Assembly: GCA_900073065.1 (NCBI GenBank)
Contig: FJOG01000016.1
Span: 1,180,528-1,244,527, forward strand
DNA: 64,000 nt
Source of the DNA: Phialocephala subalpina
Lineage: Eukaryota; Ascomycota; Leotiomycetes; Helotiales; Mollisiaceae
Reading direction: 5' to 3'
The stretch's first letter is position 1. Each line of letters starts with the position of its first letter. Shown piece by piece: positions 35,706-46,575 of the stretch. The notes beneath the pieces were generated by a model that searched no databases, was not told the origin of the DNA, and was given only the letters and a program-made list of their open reading frames with translations. Position numbers and translations under genes: made by a program.

Positions 35706-37393
35706 CTATGATTCAATGGTCTGTGTTAAAATATTCCACTTTGCAGTTTTCAGACGGCCTCTCACTTTCAGGGATGCTGCCGACAGCTGTCCAAAATTGT
35801 CGCTGCCAGCAACACATTCAATGCTGTGGTCAAGGATTTTCAAACGAGTATTACCTGCTCCAGTGGTGGTTGGAAGCATAAAAGCGCTTTCAACTGAGAC
35901 CCACAACCAAGACGGACCAATGGACCTTTTCAACCTGAGTTTCACTTCTGAGGGGGGATAAATTCTCCACAGGAGCTGCTGTGCTAGGTTCTTCGTCCAC
36001 ATACCAGCAACATAGTCCCCAATCTCAGGAAACTTCCGACTAAATTCTTTCGCGATACCGGAAATGGCAGGTACACGACCTAGGGGTTCTGAAAGCTCTC
36101 GCTTGCCGAACGCGCTGCATAAGCTAAATCAGCGTTGGATCTGCTAACCACATTTAAGTTAATATTTGAGTCGATTTTTTGTAAAAAACGACTTTCTGTG
36201 GTCACGGTGTCGTCAATCCTGTTGACGCTATACGAGCTACTAGATCCTGCGAATAGGTGTTATGTTCTACAGGCCCAGTCGATTCTTCCTCGGTGGAGGA
36301 ACAGGAGACGAGTAGACAGCAGTCGCTCCTGCATACTCCAGCCCCGAGCCTCGATCGGAAATCTCGGCATATTATCTTTTTTCTTGATCAAGCATATCGA
36401 GCCCTCCCTACCATCTGAAGCGTTGTGGCTGAAGCGCTGGAAAGGTAGATTGGCATTCTCAAATGTATCAAACAAGAAACCTTTATTAGCTCCCAGAGAA
36501 GTGGCCGGTACGATGCTCAACGTGGCATTCTGATCCACTTGATCCATAGTATTGATTTGTTCAAGCTTGTCTTGTGGATCATCCTGGATAATACAGAGCG
36601 CATCAACCCAGAGCCACTGCATACTAATAGCTCTGCACACCAACACAGCATCTTTGAGAGTCCTAGGAAGGTCCTCGAGTTCTATTCTTACCATTATCGA
36701 CTCTAGATTGTCCTTAAGGGTAAGAAATCGCTGGGGACCAGCTTAAATGTACCTCAGAGCGGCATATTCTGGTGCACTTGGCATATATCTTCCATGGCAA
36801 GCCTGCAATCTCAAATGGTTGACCTCGCTTCCGCCGACATTGAGCAGTCGTTTCGGCCGACTTGCCGCCTACAAGCAATCCGGATGGCGTTGTTGGCAAG
36901 CAAACTATCATATCTTGATTATTTCTATTGTATCATGGCTGAGAACAGAATGCTGCAGAATCCTTCCAGGGACATCATCGCAGCTGGGTCATCCGCTAGG
37001 TAAGCTTGGGAAGCAATTCTTTCTAGATATCATACCTGAGTTGGTGACGATTTGGCAATCCCATTCCCAAAGATCATCAGAGTCACTTGAAGAGAGGGAA
37101 TCGAGATCCCCTCTTCTTGGAGGCCTGGGAAGAGTTGCGACGCTTAGGTGGTAGGTTGAGTCAATATGGTCGTCGAATTGTATGGCGATGCGGGAATCTG
37201 GACTGTTTCCCAGTTGATATCGGGACCACTGACACTCTTCGATCAGTGTTTTGAAGAAATTGTATGAATCTGGCCCACGAGAGAACTCAAGGACGCTTGA
37301 TAGGGCAAGTTCGAAACATTTCTTGTCTTGAGTTGCCTGGTAACTTTTCACAAGGATGGAATCACATTTGCTGCAGCTGTCAATGTGATCCAT
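35706..37393 (-). pseudogene. HET-domain (heterokaryon incompatibility) pseudogene with multiple nonsense mutations
   Basis: Read 37393 to 35706 on the minus strand, this is a recognisable HET gene. One frame gives an upstream cysteine region (SCSKCDSI), then FACQQRHPDC, RPKRLLNVGG, YAALRYI*AGPQRFLTLKDN, LPRTLKDAVLVCRAI, WLWVDALCIIQDD and WSMQERLLSTRLLF. That frame is broken by TGA (36991-36989), TGA and TAG in tandem (36910-36905), TAG (36871-36869) and TAA (36745-36743). An indel follows DWACR, after which a different frame continues with SGIAKEFSRKFPEIGDYVAG, MWTKNLAQQLLW and PSWLWVSVE. HET proteins trigger cell death on recognition of non-self. Frames are otherwise well preserved, so inactivation is by point mutations more than by rearrangement. 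Confidence 0.82.
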
Positions 37394-38634
37394 CTGTTGA
37401 GCTTGTTGTGAATACGATCCATCTTTCTAGTCTATTTTGAATCGACGAATCTCAAGTTAAGTGTCTTAGGAGCTGCTCACCCTGACCCTGTAGTACAAGA
37501 GTGCTGAGATGGTCCGTGCCATACTTTCTTTTGTGGTAAAACGGGGTCGCAAGTGGGTTGATATATTCTAATTAGTCGCTCAGGTATCTTACCTACCGTG
37601 TCGAATCGTCGTATTTATGGCACAAATACTTTTCCCACCAACTAATCTCCCCAGTTCAGGAGGAGGGCACGGGCCATTACTTCATAAATATTCTTTCATA
37701 AATATGCCCTCCCCCACGGAGGCAATCCCTGCAGTCCTACGACCCAACAGCGGCTCGGCAGGAATAGAGAGCCTGAAAGGGGAAAGCTACAACACCTATG
37801 GCAGCGAGATTTCGTTATCTCCCGGCCTACGGCGTCGTGCTCTGCGACGAGGGCCACCCGACCTCTAGCAGCCGGGAACGGCACCTGAGGCAGCGCCCAC
37901 ACAACCACTATAGAGGGCCGTAGTTGCAAGCTCTACTTGATATCTTTGCCACGTACGAGCTACGGGTGCCAAGCCAGGTCGTGCTGCCCGATCCGCCCTA
38001 TTCGGTCGAGGGCCGCGTTGCCACCCACAAGTTCTGATATAGCCAGGTATATACTTAGGATGCAAAGTAAAATTCCACGATTTTCATTCAATATCTTCAG
38101 AATATAGTGATTTCTTCTTCGGTTCCCTTGCCAATCCCTGCCCCAAACATGATGCCAAGAACATACGACTTGCTGACAAAGGAATAACCACCGGAGCCAC
38201 AGCGACGGATAAAGAAAAGAACATTTGTTCTATAAATTGAACATATGAGCTCATTTTCTTAAGTAACGCTTAGTTAGGGTCTTCATTATCACGGCTGAAT
38301 TTTTGTACTTTAAACAAAAGTAGCGTGAGTTATAGTAGTACAATTTGGACTACTTTACCTTAAAGTAAAAATATAGTATATACGTAATCTTGTAGTATCT
38401 TAAGGTATCCTACTTTAGACGCAATTACTTCGAGGTGTATTATTTTAAACTGAGGTAGTCGTAATTGTAGTACTCCAAATCTAAAAGTAGTTTCAGATTA
38501 AGTTTCCTCAACCATAAGGTGGTTTCGTTGTAGAGTGAGGGCCACTTTGGGCCCTAAGGCGCTGGCGTTGGGAATAGGGCAGGGCAAAATCCAGCTCCCT
38601 AACGCTAGCACATCAATTTCACTGGTTTTTAATG
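37394..38634. other. Decayed, partly AT-rich region
   Basis: No intact gene. A short plausible coding remnant ends at about 38036 (DIFATYELRVPSQVVLPDPP), perhaps transposon-derived, but it opens with a stop and is unrecognised. From about 38220 to 38500 the sequence is AT-rich and full of AGTA/TACT words (for example ACTACTTTACCTTAAAGTA), as in strongly RIP-mutated or simple-sequence DNA. Confidence 0.45.
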
Positions 38635-38830
38635 CACGCTGAGAGGGGGGTTGTTTGGGCTCCCTAGGAGCCGAGTTGGTTCCCCCTGAACAAGGTCGTG
38701 TAGAGTTGACAACTTTCGTATGGCAGATCCGAATAGAAAGTAAATTATGATTGGTTACCAGAAACGAGAGCAGGCACGTGACTGAGCAACCTGAGCAGAG
38801 ACCGAGGACGCAGCACCGGAGGTCCGAATA
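38635..38830 (+). repeat. Dispersed TGAG-rich repeat, copy A
   Basis: This roughly 190-bp stretch aligns with 44885-45075. Shared landmarks in the same order are a G run, CTCCCTRGGAGCCGA, GTATAGAGYTGACAACTTTCG-like, ATGATTGGTTA, AGAGCAGG and ACGTGACTGAGCAA followed by CTGAGCAGAG. No ORF is associated. Confidence 0.75.
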
Positions 38831-39083
38831 GCGTCGTACACCGGGGGCCGAGACATCGCAAATGAGAACAGCTTGTGGTAAAGGCGTCAAGTCCGACGAC
38901 AGCTACAAAAGGGATCCCAGAGAACGCAACACTGGACAAAGTATTATATGTATCAGGTAGGGTTCCTAACAAGACATCATTGAACCGGGTTCTTCACAAT
39001 ACTGGACGCTAAAGAGTCTCAGCCCCGTCGGACATAACGCAACGTAAGCGAGGAAGCGGATACCTACCTAGGTAGTTAACGCC

Positions 39084-39641
39084 ATGGTGGTAATACACCT
39101 TGCCTACACGACGATTGTCAATCCTCCTGGTGCCCAAGCGATCCTTAGCCATGCTCAGGTCTGGGCTGGACTTGAGCGGAAAGCACGCGTACCACAGGAC
39201 TTTGTGCCTGTCGTCGAGACCTGCGAGATCCACTCGGAGACGGACAATGTGATCACTGCCACCGTCATCTTCAAGGCCGATAGTGCCGTGGCCCACGCCC
39301 GTACGATCCGTGAGGTGTGCACTTTGAGCCCGCCGTGCCGGTTGGACTACGCCATGGAAGACGGTAGCACGGCGACAAACATCATCAGCATGGGCAAAGG
39401 CGCAACCGGCGATGATGAGCTGTTTCTGACCTTTATATTCGCGTGGGAGCATCCCCAACTCGCCCAAGGTAGCGACGAAGCCAAGGAGGCCGAGGATCAA
39501 CATAAAACGGTAGGTGGCCAGACTGACGCATACCGCAAGTAAGGAATTCGATTCTAACCTAATAAACTCCAGATAGCTGCTGCCGCGGTATACTCGACTC
39601 TTCAAACCATCAGAAACTTGATGGAGAAAGGCCAACTTTGA
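39084..39641 (+). CDS. AtaL/DUF1857-like START-fold protein
   Basis: Exons 39084-39509 and 39573-39641 join to 164 residues; the intron has a GTAGGT donor and CCAG acceptor. The start MVVIHLAYTTIVNPPGAQ, QVWAGLERKARVPQDFVP, then SPPCRLDYAMEDGS, ATNIISMGKG, ELFLTFIFAWEHPQLAQGS and the helical end STLQTIRNLMEKGQL match the small SRPBCC-fold family formerly DUF1857, named after AtaL of the acetylaranotin cluster. Such proteins are thought to bind small hydrophobic ligands or act in secondary metabolism; their reaction is not established in general. No biosynthetic core gene is nearby, so this copy is an orphan. It sits intact among decayed genes and repeats. Retaining the in-frame read-through (no intron) would end at a TAA with no family C-terminus, so splicing is preferred. 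Confidence 0.82.
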
Positions 39642-40489
39642 CCAGGTAGTTTGCTACCTTGGGGACTCGAGGGAGATGGAATTCGAAAATGAAGGGACAA
39701 GGGATACCAGGTTCATGCGGCGAGTAGAGCTTGCCTGACAGGGCGAATGGAGACGAACTCATTGGTATTTTTTGTTCATGTAATTACCTGAGCATGGAAC
39801 ATTATAACTGCTTGCGTACGCAATCCTACAAGTTCAAGGGGAAGCGATCACTACCGAAGCGCTCCGACTCGTTTGACCAGTACACACAACCCGAAAGTCG
39901 AGTGGAGATGTTGTTGGGGATGCGTTTGATCAAGCCTAATTTTTGGCCAGCAAATCGAGGAGTTCTTACACCACACGGCTCAAAATTAGAGGGAATGAGA
40001 GCCTAAACAAAGGGATTAAGGTGGCAGGAGATGCTCTGGAAGGACTAGGTAGTGTATACAACCTTAAAAAAGCAAGACCGCCGTTGTTCAATGAAGATGA
40101 TAGTTAGACAGGTTCAGTTTCCTTCAACCTTCATGCAGGTATGTTGTGCGAACTGCTGCACGTTTCTGACGACGCGGCTGGGAGATATCAGCGAATACCT
40201 CTAGGCCTTGCTGAACTTTAAATTTAGAAGACTATGGGGTTCAACAAGTCTCAAATTCTTAAACAATTCCATATTTTAAGCTCCACAAGGTAATACTATT
40301 TGCCTATAGGGACATAGCTGCGCAAGCTGTAGGCCTTAAAAAGTAGCTGTTCAATTGATGCTTGAAAATTAATGACCGGCTAATCAAACAGACGGTGAAG
40401 CAGCTACTTCAATCGACGATTCTAATCCTGGGACAGTCGAGGCCGAGGAAATTACACATGAAGATTTCGAGGAAGTACCGGGGAGTAGA
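39642..40489. other. Region without supported gene
   Basis: Short frames such as 39731-40006 have no ATG-led family match. Coding-like remnants near 40380-40495 (acidic, ending in a TAA) are too short to call. Confidence 0.35.
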
Positions 40490-40870
40490 GCATAAGAGCC
40501 CTGAGTAGAGGATGAGGCGAGGGTGAGTAGTGCCCGAGCAAAACAGCGACCCTGGCTAACCGAGTTTGATGCGAAGCTGGGAAATCGTCGTCTGAGATTA
40601 CCGCTATAATCTCAGACGACAACAGAACCTACCAAAGTCCATTTCCGTCTTCGGACCTGAGCAGTCGCCGCTCTAACCTGAGCCGAGGGTGAGCGTTCCT
40701 TAGTCTTGCTTGAGCAACCTGAGCACTCTCTGAGTTAACCTATGTATTATAGGTAGGGTTCTATTCCGACTCCCTAGTAGCCTGCTCTGGCTCCCTTGTG
40801 ATTCGGTTACAGTTTCCTAGAGAAGTTGGCGGTAGGGAATCCGTTCTGGCTCCTCTTGTCTGGTCTTGCG
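40490..40870 (+). repeat. Dispersed TGAG-rich repeat, copies C and D
   Basis: Bases 40498-40560 (GAGGATGAGGCGAGGGTGAG then TAG) match 45054-45100 of copy B. Bases about 40655-40870 match 60945-61160: GCTCTAACCTGAGC, AGGGTGAGC, CCTGAGCACNCNCTGAGT, GGTTACAGTTTCCT and TTCTGGCTCC appear in the same order. The two may be parts of one element. Confidence 0.7.
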
Positions 40871-41483
40871 CGGCTTTTCCCAGGCACTGAATTCGAATCC
40901 CACACTAAGCCTCATATAAACAATAGCTTAGCCTTAACCTACCTCCTTTAAACCTATCAAGATATCGTGACGGTGTCCGTTCTCGATGTCCCGCCAAACT
41001 TACAAGGGTCGTTGCTAGAGCCAATTTAGGTACCCTCTGGCTGATTCGCACGTGACGAGTAATCCAGTCTCGAAATTTAATGTTATTGTATAAAATGTTT
41101 CTCTAGTTCCGAAAGAAGGGGGTTCGCCTGCTTGGCAACTCGCCAGAAGAATACCCAGCTGCCATGGAGGCAAGCGCACCAAGCCTAATCGAGGTTATTC
41201 TAGCCACTGTTTTTGGTTAATAGGGGCTGGTAACTCTGGAGCTGAGGAAGTGTGCGTTCGCTTACAGCGCCCTTTTCAGCGCCTTGTTACGACATCGTTG
41301 CCTTGAGAACGCTATTTTAAGTTTCAGGGCATCAGGCCATGCACGTACTAGAATGCGGTTGAGGGCCAGTGCAAACGCACGAGCCTCGTTCAACAATCAC
41401 AGTCTGCTCCATCCATATTGACAAAGTTTCTCCTCTCCTGCTGGAGCCAGTCTTGGCTTCTTTGCGCTTCGCGATGCACTGTA
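40871..41483. other. Intergenic stretch
   Basis: No gene supported. It leads into the membrane-protein gene at 41484. Confidence 0.4.
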
Positions 41484-42736
41484 ATGCCTCAATCAACGCG
41501 GCCACACCGCGCTTCTTCCGGATCTATGGTATTCCCAAATAACGGGCAAAATTCACGACCTCGAGTTGACCCCAAAGATCTGTGTATTGGGTGCATTGTT
41601 TGGTTGCCGCCCAAACTTGAACATCATAGCAGCATTACATGCAATAAGGAAAATTGCTGTGGTCGAGAGCTCGATGATGGCGGATACGACCATCCTGTGG
41701 TCGTCGTGAAGATACGGCAGAGAGAGGGCTCCTATACTCGAGGGGATGTCATTTGCACCGTCGCATGTGTAAGAACGCTCGATATCTTCTTGGGTCTTCC
41801 CTGATTCTTCGCTGATATGTTCAGGTCACGACTTTCGGCGATACCTCACTCTCCACTTACATCGACAAGCGTCCTCAATGGCGATACATGCAGTGGTCGA
41901 TTCCAATATCCGAACCAAATCCAAAAGCAGCCGCCGCCAGCATCTATGCTCCCTTCCCAATGCTACGTCTCGAAAGCGGCACTTTACACAAGCAATCTTA
42001 TGTTCGAACACAGCATACCTATGGGGTCCCAGTCTCGATGCTCCGTCAGTATAATTTTCGAATCCACCAAGCATACGCCAAACGATTATGCGAGCATAGC
42101 TGCAATCTGTTGACAACGAGGCTGGGACTGGGCACACAGACATATACACCCACATCAATTGTAATAAAGACAGGAGCTTTGCATCTTACTGATCTGGCGT
42201 CCACTGGCGGCAGGATAAAAAATACCAGTACGGACTTACGTTTTGGCACAACCCCTCGACGGTCACCGCATGCACGTCGTTCTTCGTTGGGTAATGAATC
42301 CTACCCACTTCATCTGCTGCCTTCTCGAAATCAACAGTACGCATACTGGGCCGAAGATTACGACCTAAATGTAGATCCACTCGGGTTTGGTCTCGACTTC
42401 CGGCAGACTCTTGCTGTATTTCTGCTGGCGGGTCTACCAATTTGGTGGAACGAAGGGTGGGATCTCGTGCTGTATTTGGCCGCAGGTCTAGTCACGTGGC
42501 GGCTTCTTGGGAAAAATGCTGTTGTGCATCTGGCCATAGCTCCTCTGCACTGGTGGCTTCTTCGAACTTTCATTAATTTGTCTCGTGCTGTAATCCCGCA
42601 GGGTGGTTGGTGGATGCTTGTGAAGATCGTTGTTATCCTATACTTCGTCTCCTTGCTTTGCTTATTACTGCCCGTCCAACTACTGAGGCTTCTTGTGGGG
42701 CATAGGGAACCCAAGCTGCGCTTCACAGATAATTAA
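41484..42736 (+). CDS. Uncharacterised protein: N-terminal cysteine/beta domain plus C-terminal membrane helices
   Basis: Exons 41484-41768 and 41825-42736 join in frame to 398 residues (GTAAGA donor, TTCAG acceptor). The first 130 residues form a compact domain: PKDLCIGCIVWLPPK, CNKENCCGRELDDGGYDHP, VVVVKIRQ, GDVICTVACVTTFGDTSLST and KRPQWRYMQWSIPI. The order (G-x-IVW near the start, HPVVVV, then hydrophobic strands) resembles PemK/SH3-barrel proteins, but this is only a fold impression. The middle is low-complexity and basic. The last 130 residues hold about three hydrophobic segments (TLAVFLLAGLPIWW; LVLYLAAGLVTWRLL; LVKIVVILYFVSLLCLLLPV). I do not know its function. The in-frame sequence upstream of 41484 lacks an ATG. 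The gene appears intact although its neighbours are broken. Confidence 0.7.
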
Positions 42737-43170
42737 TACATTATGGAAATACCCTGCCGTGGTCTATTCTTGGTCCGGTCAAGCCATAACTAACTTCGAG
42801 TCTCAAGATCCAATCTTGATTCAGGAACTCGGGTTTTGATGTCCAATCGCCGTTGGGACATTCGGAAAGGCCCGCGCAAGGGTCCTTCCAACATTGTGAC
42901 GTCTGAATGTCCTACATCCGCTCAAACACTTTCAGCAACCTCGCCTTTGGCCATCTATTCCAATAATTTCGAAACAGCCAAGGCTTTGAGAACCAGTTGA
43001 CTTGATACATTTTGGAGCAGGAAACATCCAGAATCTCGAAATCGTCGGCGAGGTCGAGGTCGGGGACCACGCCGAGTGATAGATCTTAATGGAAGTGATG
43101 ACCCATCAGACCATGTATGTCTTCACTGAAAACGATCACAGCTTTAATGAATCCAGACCGATAATGGTTG
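42737..43170. other. Intergenic stretch
   Basis: No supported gene. A short coding-like phrase near 43020-43080 (EIVGEVEVGDHAE) precedes the pseudogene and may be part of it. Confidence 0.35.
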
Positions 43171-43810
43171 TGCCTAGAATTTTTCACCAGAGACTTCGAG
43201 TTCCGGTCCAAAGAGGGATCACCTAACCTCGCTAGTTGCAGGCTTGACTCTCAATGTGAAGTACCTCTTCTTGTCTCAATGCGTTAAGCTGAAGAGAACG
43301 GCAAAACGAAGGAAATCTCAAACGACTTCAAAGACCCAGGAATGATGAGCGTGAGCGGTCATACAATTCAGGCCGATGGCACCTTGCGCAACATGGTATT
43401 TAACCTCAAAGGCTCAATCGTGGCATTCTGAAGGGATGTTTTGGTCTGCAGTCAGCTTGATGATTGGACTGATATAGTGGCTGGTGCAAAGTTCGTTGCA
43501 AAGGAGTTCGCAATCTTGTTCTCCAAGGCGAAGAAGATGTTTGCTGGTATTTTCAGCTTTGAAAAGGAGAGTCCTGGTACGTCATTATCTACCCACAAAA
43601 TGATGCTCAAGCTGACATCCAATAGAGGAGACAATTCTCAAACAACAGCTCCAATACCAAGCATATCTCGAATTCCAAGAAAGCGAACGACTGTGACGAG
43701 AACGCCAAGCTAGGGAGCAGATGGAAAGAGAAGAAGCACGCCGAAGAAGACGTGAGGCCGAGACACAGATGGCACAAATGGCCGAAAACGGCCAGGGTAC
43801 GGGTCATCAC
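43171..43810 (+). pseudogene. Decayed gene for a coiled-coil protein of unknown family
   Basis: One frame reads through LEFFTRDFEFRSKEGSPN, then a TAA, then EISNDFKDPGMMSVSGHTIQ, ADGTLRNMVFNLKGSIVAF, a TGA, and RDVLVCSQLDDWTDIVAGAK with FVAKEFAILFSKAKKMFAGI. A likely intron (GTACGT at about 43578, AATAG at 43625) leads to a highly charged helix (ETILKQQLQYQAYLEFQESE, RREAETQMAQMAENGQ) interrupted by another TGA. Three nonsense codons in otherwise good coding sequence mean a dead gene. The family is not recognised. All stops could derive from CAA or CGA by C-to-T change. Confidence 0.6.
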
Positions 43811-44640
43811 TAGCCTACTTGCGGATGGTGGGATGTAGAGGGGTGTGAGGAAGCCAACAACTAAGCTCTGGCCAAGATGGCGACGGTGAGGCATCGTATA
43901 TCTGTCACAGCGACCTGGCTACCTACCTCGAAAGAGGTGACGCTCCTGTGGTCCACAAAACCATTTAATTGTTGACTCGTGTCGGTGACAGCTGATGCTT
44001 AGTCCCTAGCTTGGCTGGAGTTTGTTAGTATCTACTATCCTCTCCTTCTCACCTCGTTTCTACATCTCTGATATCTGAAAAACGGTGAGAGTGTAGCACG
44101 ACGATGGCGATCTCGCAATCAGGGACGGAAGTATTATTGGATTGGCAGTTGCCATGGATATATTTTCTTGCCGCTACGTCAAAGCACGAACAACAAATGA
44201 AATCCCACACGCCTAGAAGTTATTAAGCTTTCCAAATCTTTTTCCTTGCAACGAATACCCCACAGCTGTCCACAAACCCTATTCCAACAGTTTAGAAATC
44301 CTTGCGCCCTACGATTACAAACAGACCCCCACCACCTCTTCTATTTTGTTTTGGTTACTGCCTTTGAATACCCTAGCGAATAGTATGACCGCTTCAATAG
44401 CTTCAGGCAGGTTATACCTGTGTTCTGTAGGTCGGGAACAGGAATAAGAGGCATGTGTTCGGACTCGTCTTCATCGTGCGTGGTAGGGGTAAGAAATGAT
44501 CGACAGAGGGGACCTATTTCAATATCCGATGATGCTGCAAACTTAATTAACAGATACTTCAAAGTATGAATCTGCAGATTCGAGATGGAGAATGAGCTAG
44601 ATAGTGCAACGGAATAGATCAGCTATATACCTCTTCTTAT
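43811..44640. other. Region without supported gene
   Basis: Short frames only, on either strand. Confidence 0.4.
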
Positions 44641-44880
44641 ATTGTTGTATCGTCGAGTTGCCCTTTTTCTTACCTTCAGCCTAATCTTTAAAATTATAAG
44701 AGTATTTACTTAAACTAATTATAAGAATTATATTTTATAATATTATTTATAAAACGTAAAACCTATCTTATCTACATCTACCGCGGTTTTAGCAATCCGT
44801 GTCTATACTATACCTTTATCATTAAGCACTTTGTATAATAAATGCTAAGCCTTGAGATTTAATAACGTGGGTCTTAGAAA
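44641..44880. other. AT-rich tract
   Basis: Hand count of 44701-44760 gives 6 G/C in 60 bases. Runs such as ATTATATTTTATAATATTAT are typical of heavily RIP-mutated or simple AT DNA. It borders copy B of the dispersed repeat. Confidence 0.75.
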
Positions 44881-44884
44881 ATAT

Positions 44885-45100
44885 GCAAGAGGGGGGTAGG
44901 GTTTATGCTTGATCTCCCTGGGAGCCGATCCGGTCTCCCGGATACAGTCGTATAGAGCTGACAACTTTCGCACGGCAGAGTCGAATGGGATGTAAACCAT
45001 GATTGGTTAATAGAAGGGAGAGCAGGAACGTGACTGAGCAATCTGAGCAGAGGGTGAGGCGAGGGTGAGTAGCGTCTGAGTAGAGCGGCGATGGTGACTA
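44885..45100 (+). repeat. Dispersed TGAG-rich repeat, copy B
   Basis: Aligns with copy A (38635-38830) over most of its length and continues into sequence shared with 40498-40560 (GAGGGTGAGGCGAGGGTGAG). It therefore bridges the two partial copies and suggests that they are pieces of one longer element. Confidence 0.75.
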
Positions 45101-46186
45101 AACGCGTTGGAAGGAGGGGGGGGTAGATTCGATGAGATTACCCAGAAAATATCTGTACGAGTTTTATACCTCTCGAGAAAGTGCAAAATACCAGAAATAG
45201 CTTCTTGCTGCAGCACAGAGTGGAAAGTTTGGAGCATGAGAATCTTCACCTCAGCCACTTGAGAGCCACAAGGAATACTTAGCACTCGTGGGGTATTTGT
45301 CTACTTCTCCAAAGATCGACAATTCAATGTCGACCTTGAAGACTTCGTTCCTTGCCCCATCCAATGTCTGACATTCAGACCTATTACTCGACATCAAGCA
45401 ACTGCTTCGTAAGAAGAGAAAGAAGACTTCGACGATCTCGAGATTTTATTAGGTAAATCAGCCCAGTGTGACACCACACGTGATTGATACAGATGTCTCA
45501 GCCACACTCAGCCACACTGGAAGCTCATGACAATCATGACATCAAGGCAAAATTGACAGCAGATCTTCAACAGATCATTGACTCAAATGCAACGTCATCC
45601 TAGACCCTAGCAGCACCTTGCTTGACTCGGCTTGACTGCCGAGCCGTCAAAGAAGCAGCCGAATTTGTCAAATGTCTCAGTCCCTGGTGATCGCAAAATG
45701 CACTCTTCGGGAGGAGAGCTCAGCTGAGATGTTCTTCAGACTCCTTGGCATAGGTCCAGTCAGCAATATGATTTGTGGATTCGGGAGTCCGGAGGGGTAT
45801 CTTCAGGCTTATCTGAACTTTCGCGTCCAAGCCACCGTGATTCCATACCGTTTCGCCGTAGTTTCCATCGCGCCAATGCTTGGCGGGAGGCAGTGTTGGC
45901 CTCGGGGTCGAATGCGCCGCTCGTGGTTCGTGCCATTAGGGCTGTGATGAACTGGGAACTGGGTTCTTAGTGTGATGCGTGTATCATACTTAGAGCTCGA
46001 TTCCCCGCGTGCTCTCGTCGAGCTTTCTCTATCACAACTCTGAAAAATTGTTGTCGTCGAAAACAAAGATGTATATCCCAAGATCCGAAGACGTGCAGAC
46101 GTTGGCCGCGCGAAGTGTGAGCTTGATGTCAAGGGCATTATACAATAATTGGTGGGTGCTGAATAAGTTTCCAAACAGACCATAGC
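45101..46186. other. Region with unrecognised coding-like fragments
   Basis: Fragments on opposite strands (minus strand near 45285-45120, ILMLQTFHSVLQQEAISGIL; plus strand near 45295-45410, VYFSKDRQFNVDLEDF) look protein-like but conflict and have no clear start, splice partner or family. Probably relics. An upstream exon of the RCR-like gene must lie in the last few hundred bases; ATG at 46069 (MYIPRSEDVQTL) is a candidate that I could not join. Confidence 0.3.
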
Positions 46187-46575
46187 ATTAATGCAGCCGC
46201 AGTACATACTATAGTAATGGCCGTCGATATTGTCGTAATTCCGCCTGGGGTCGCTGGGGTCGCTGGGTGCTGGCGGGCATTTTGATCTTGATCGCAGTCA
46301 TCCTCGTCTTCCTCTTCTTGTATGTCCATCTCCTCCTCGCTCATCCGAAGTGATCTAACTTTCGCAGATGCCTTGGCCAACGCCGCCGCCGCAGAGCAAG
46401 GAACTACCAGACGACTCAAACTCCCATGACCGCGCCCTCTGGAGGATACTACAACAACCAGCAGCAATACAATCCACCTGCAGGCGTGCCACCAACCTAT
46501 GGAGGAGGGTACAATAACGAGTACTATGGCCAGCAGACTGGCGTAGCGCAGCCCCAGAATGCGTACGTGAAATAG
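46187..46575 (+). CDS. RCR-like single-pass membrane protein (5' exon unresolved)
   Basis: Two exons are clear: about 46187-46319 and 46368-46575, joined by an intron with GTATGT donor and TCGCAG acceptor. They encode a short polar/Tyr/Cys segment (YYSNGRRYCRNSAWGRWGRW), a transmembrane helix (WVLAGILILIAVILVFLFL), a juxtamembrane QRRRRRARNY cluster, and a Tyr/Gln/Pro-rich cytosolic tail (GGYYNNQQQYNPPAGVPPTY ending QPQNAYVK). This layout is that of fungal RCR-type proteins (Congo-red resistance), which act in endosomal sorting and wall chitin regulation; some tail motifs could bind WW-domain ubiquitin ligases. The first exon with the ATG could not be fixed, because the upstream frame meets TAA. 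If no upstream exon exists the gene is 5'-truncated. Confidence 0.6.
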
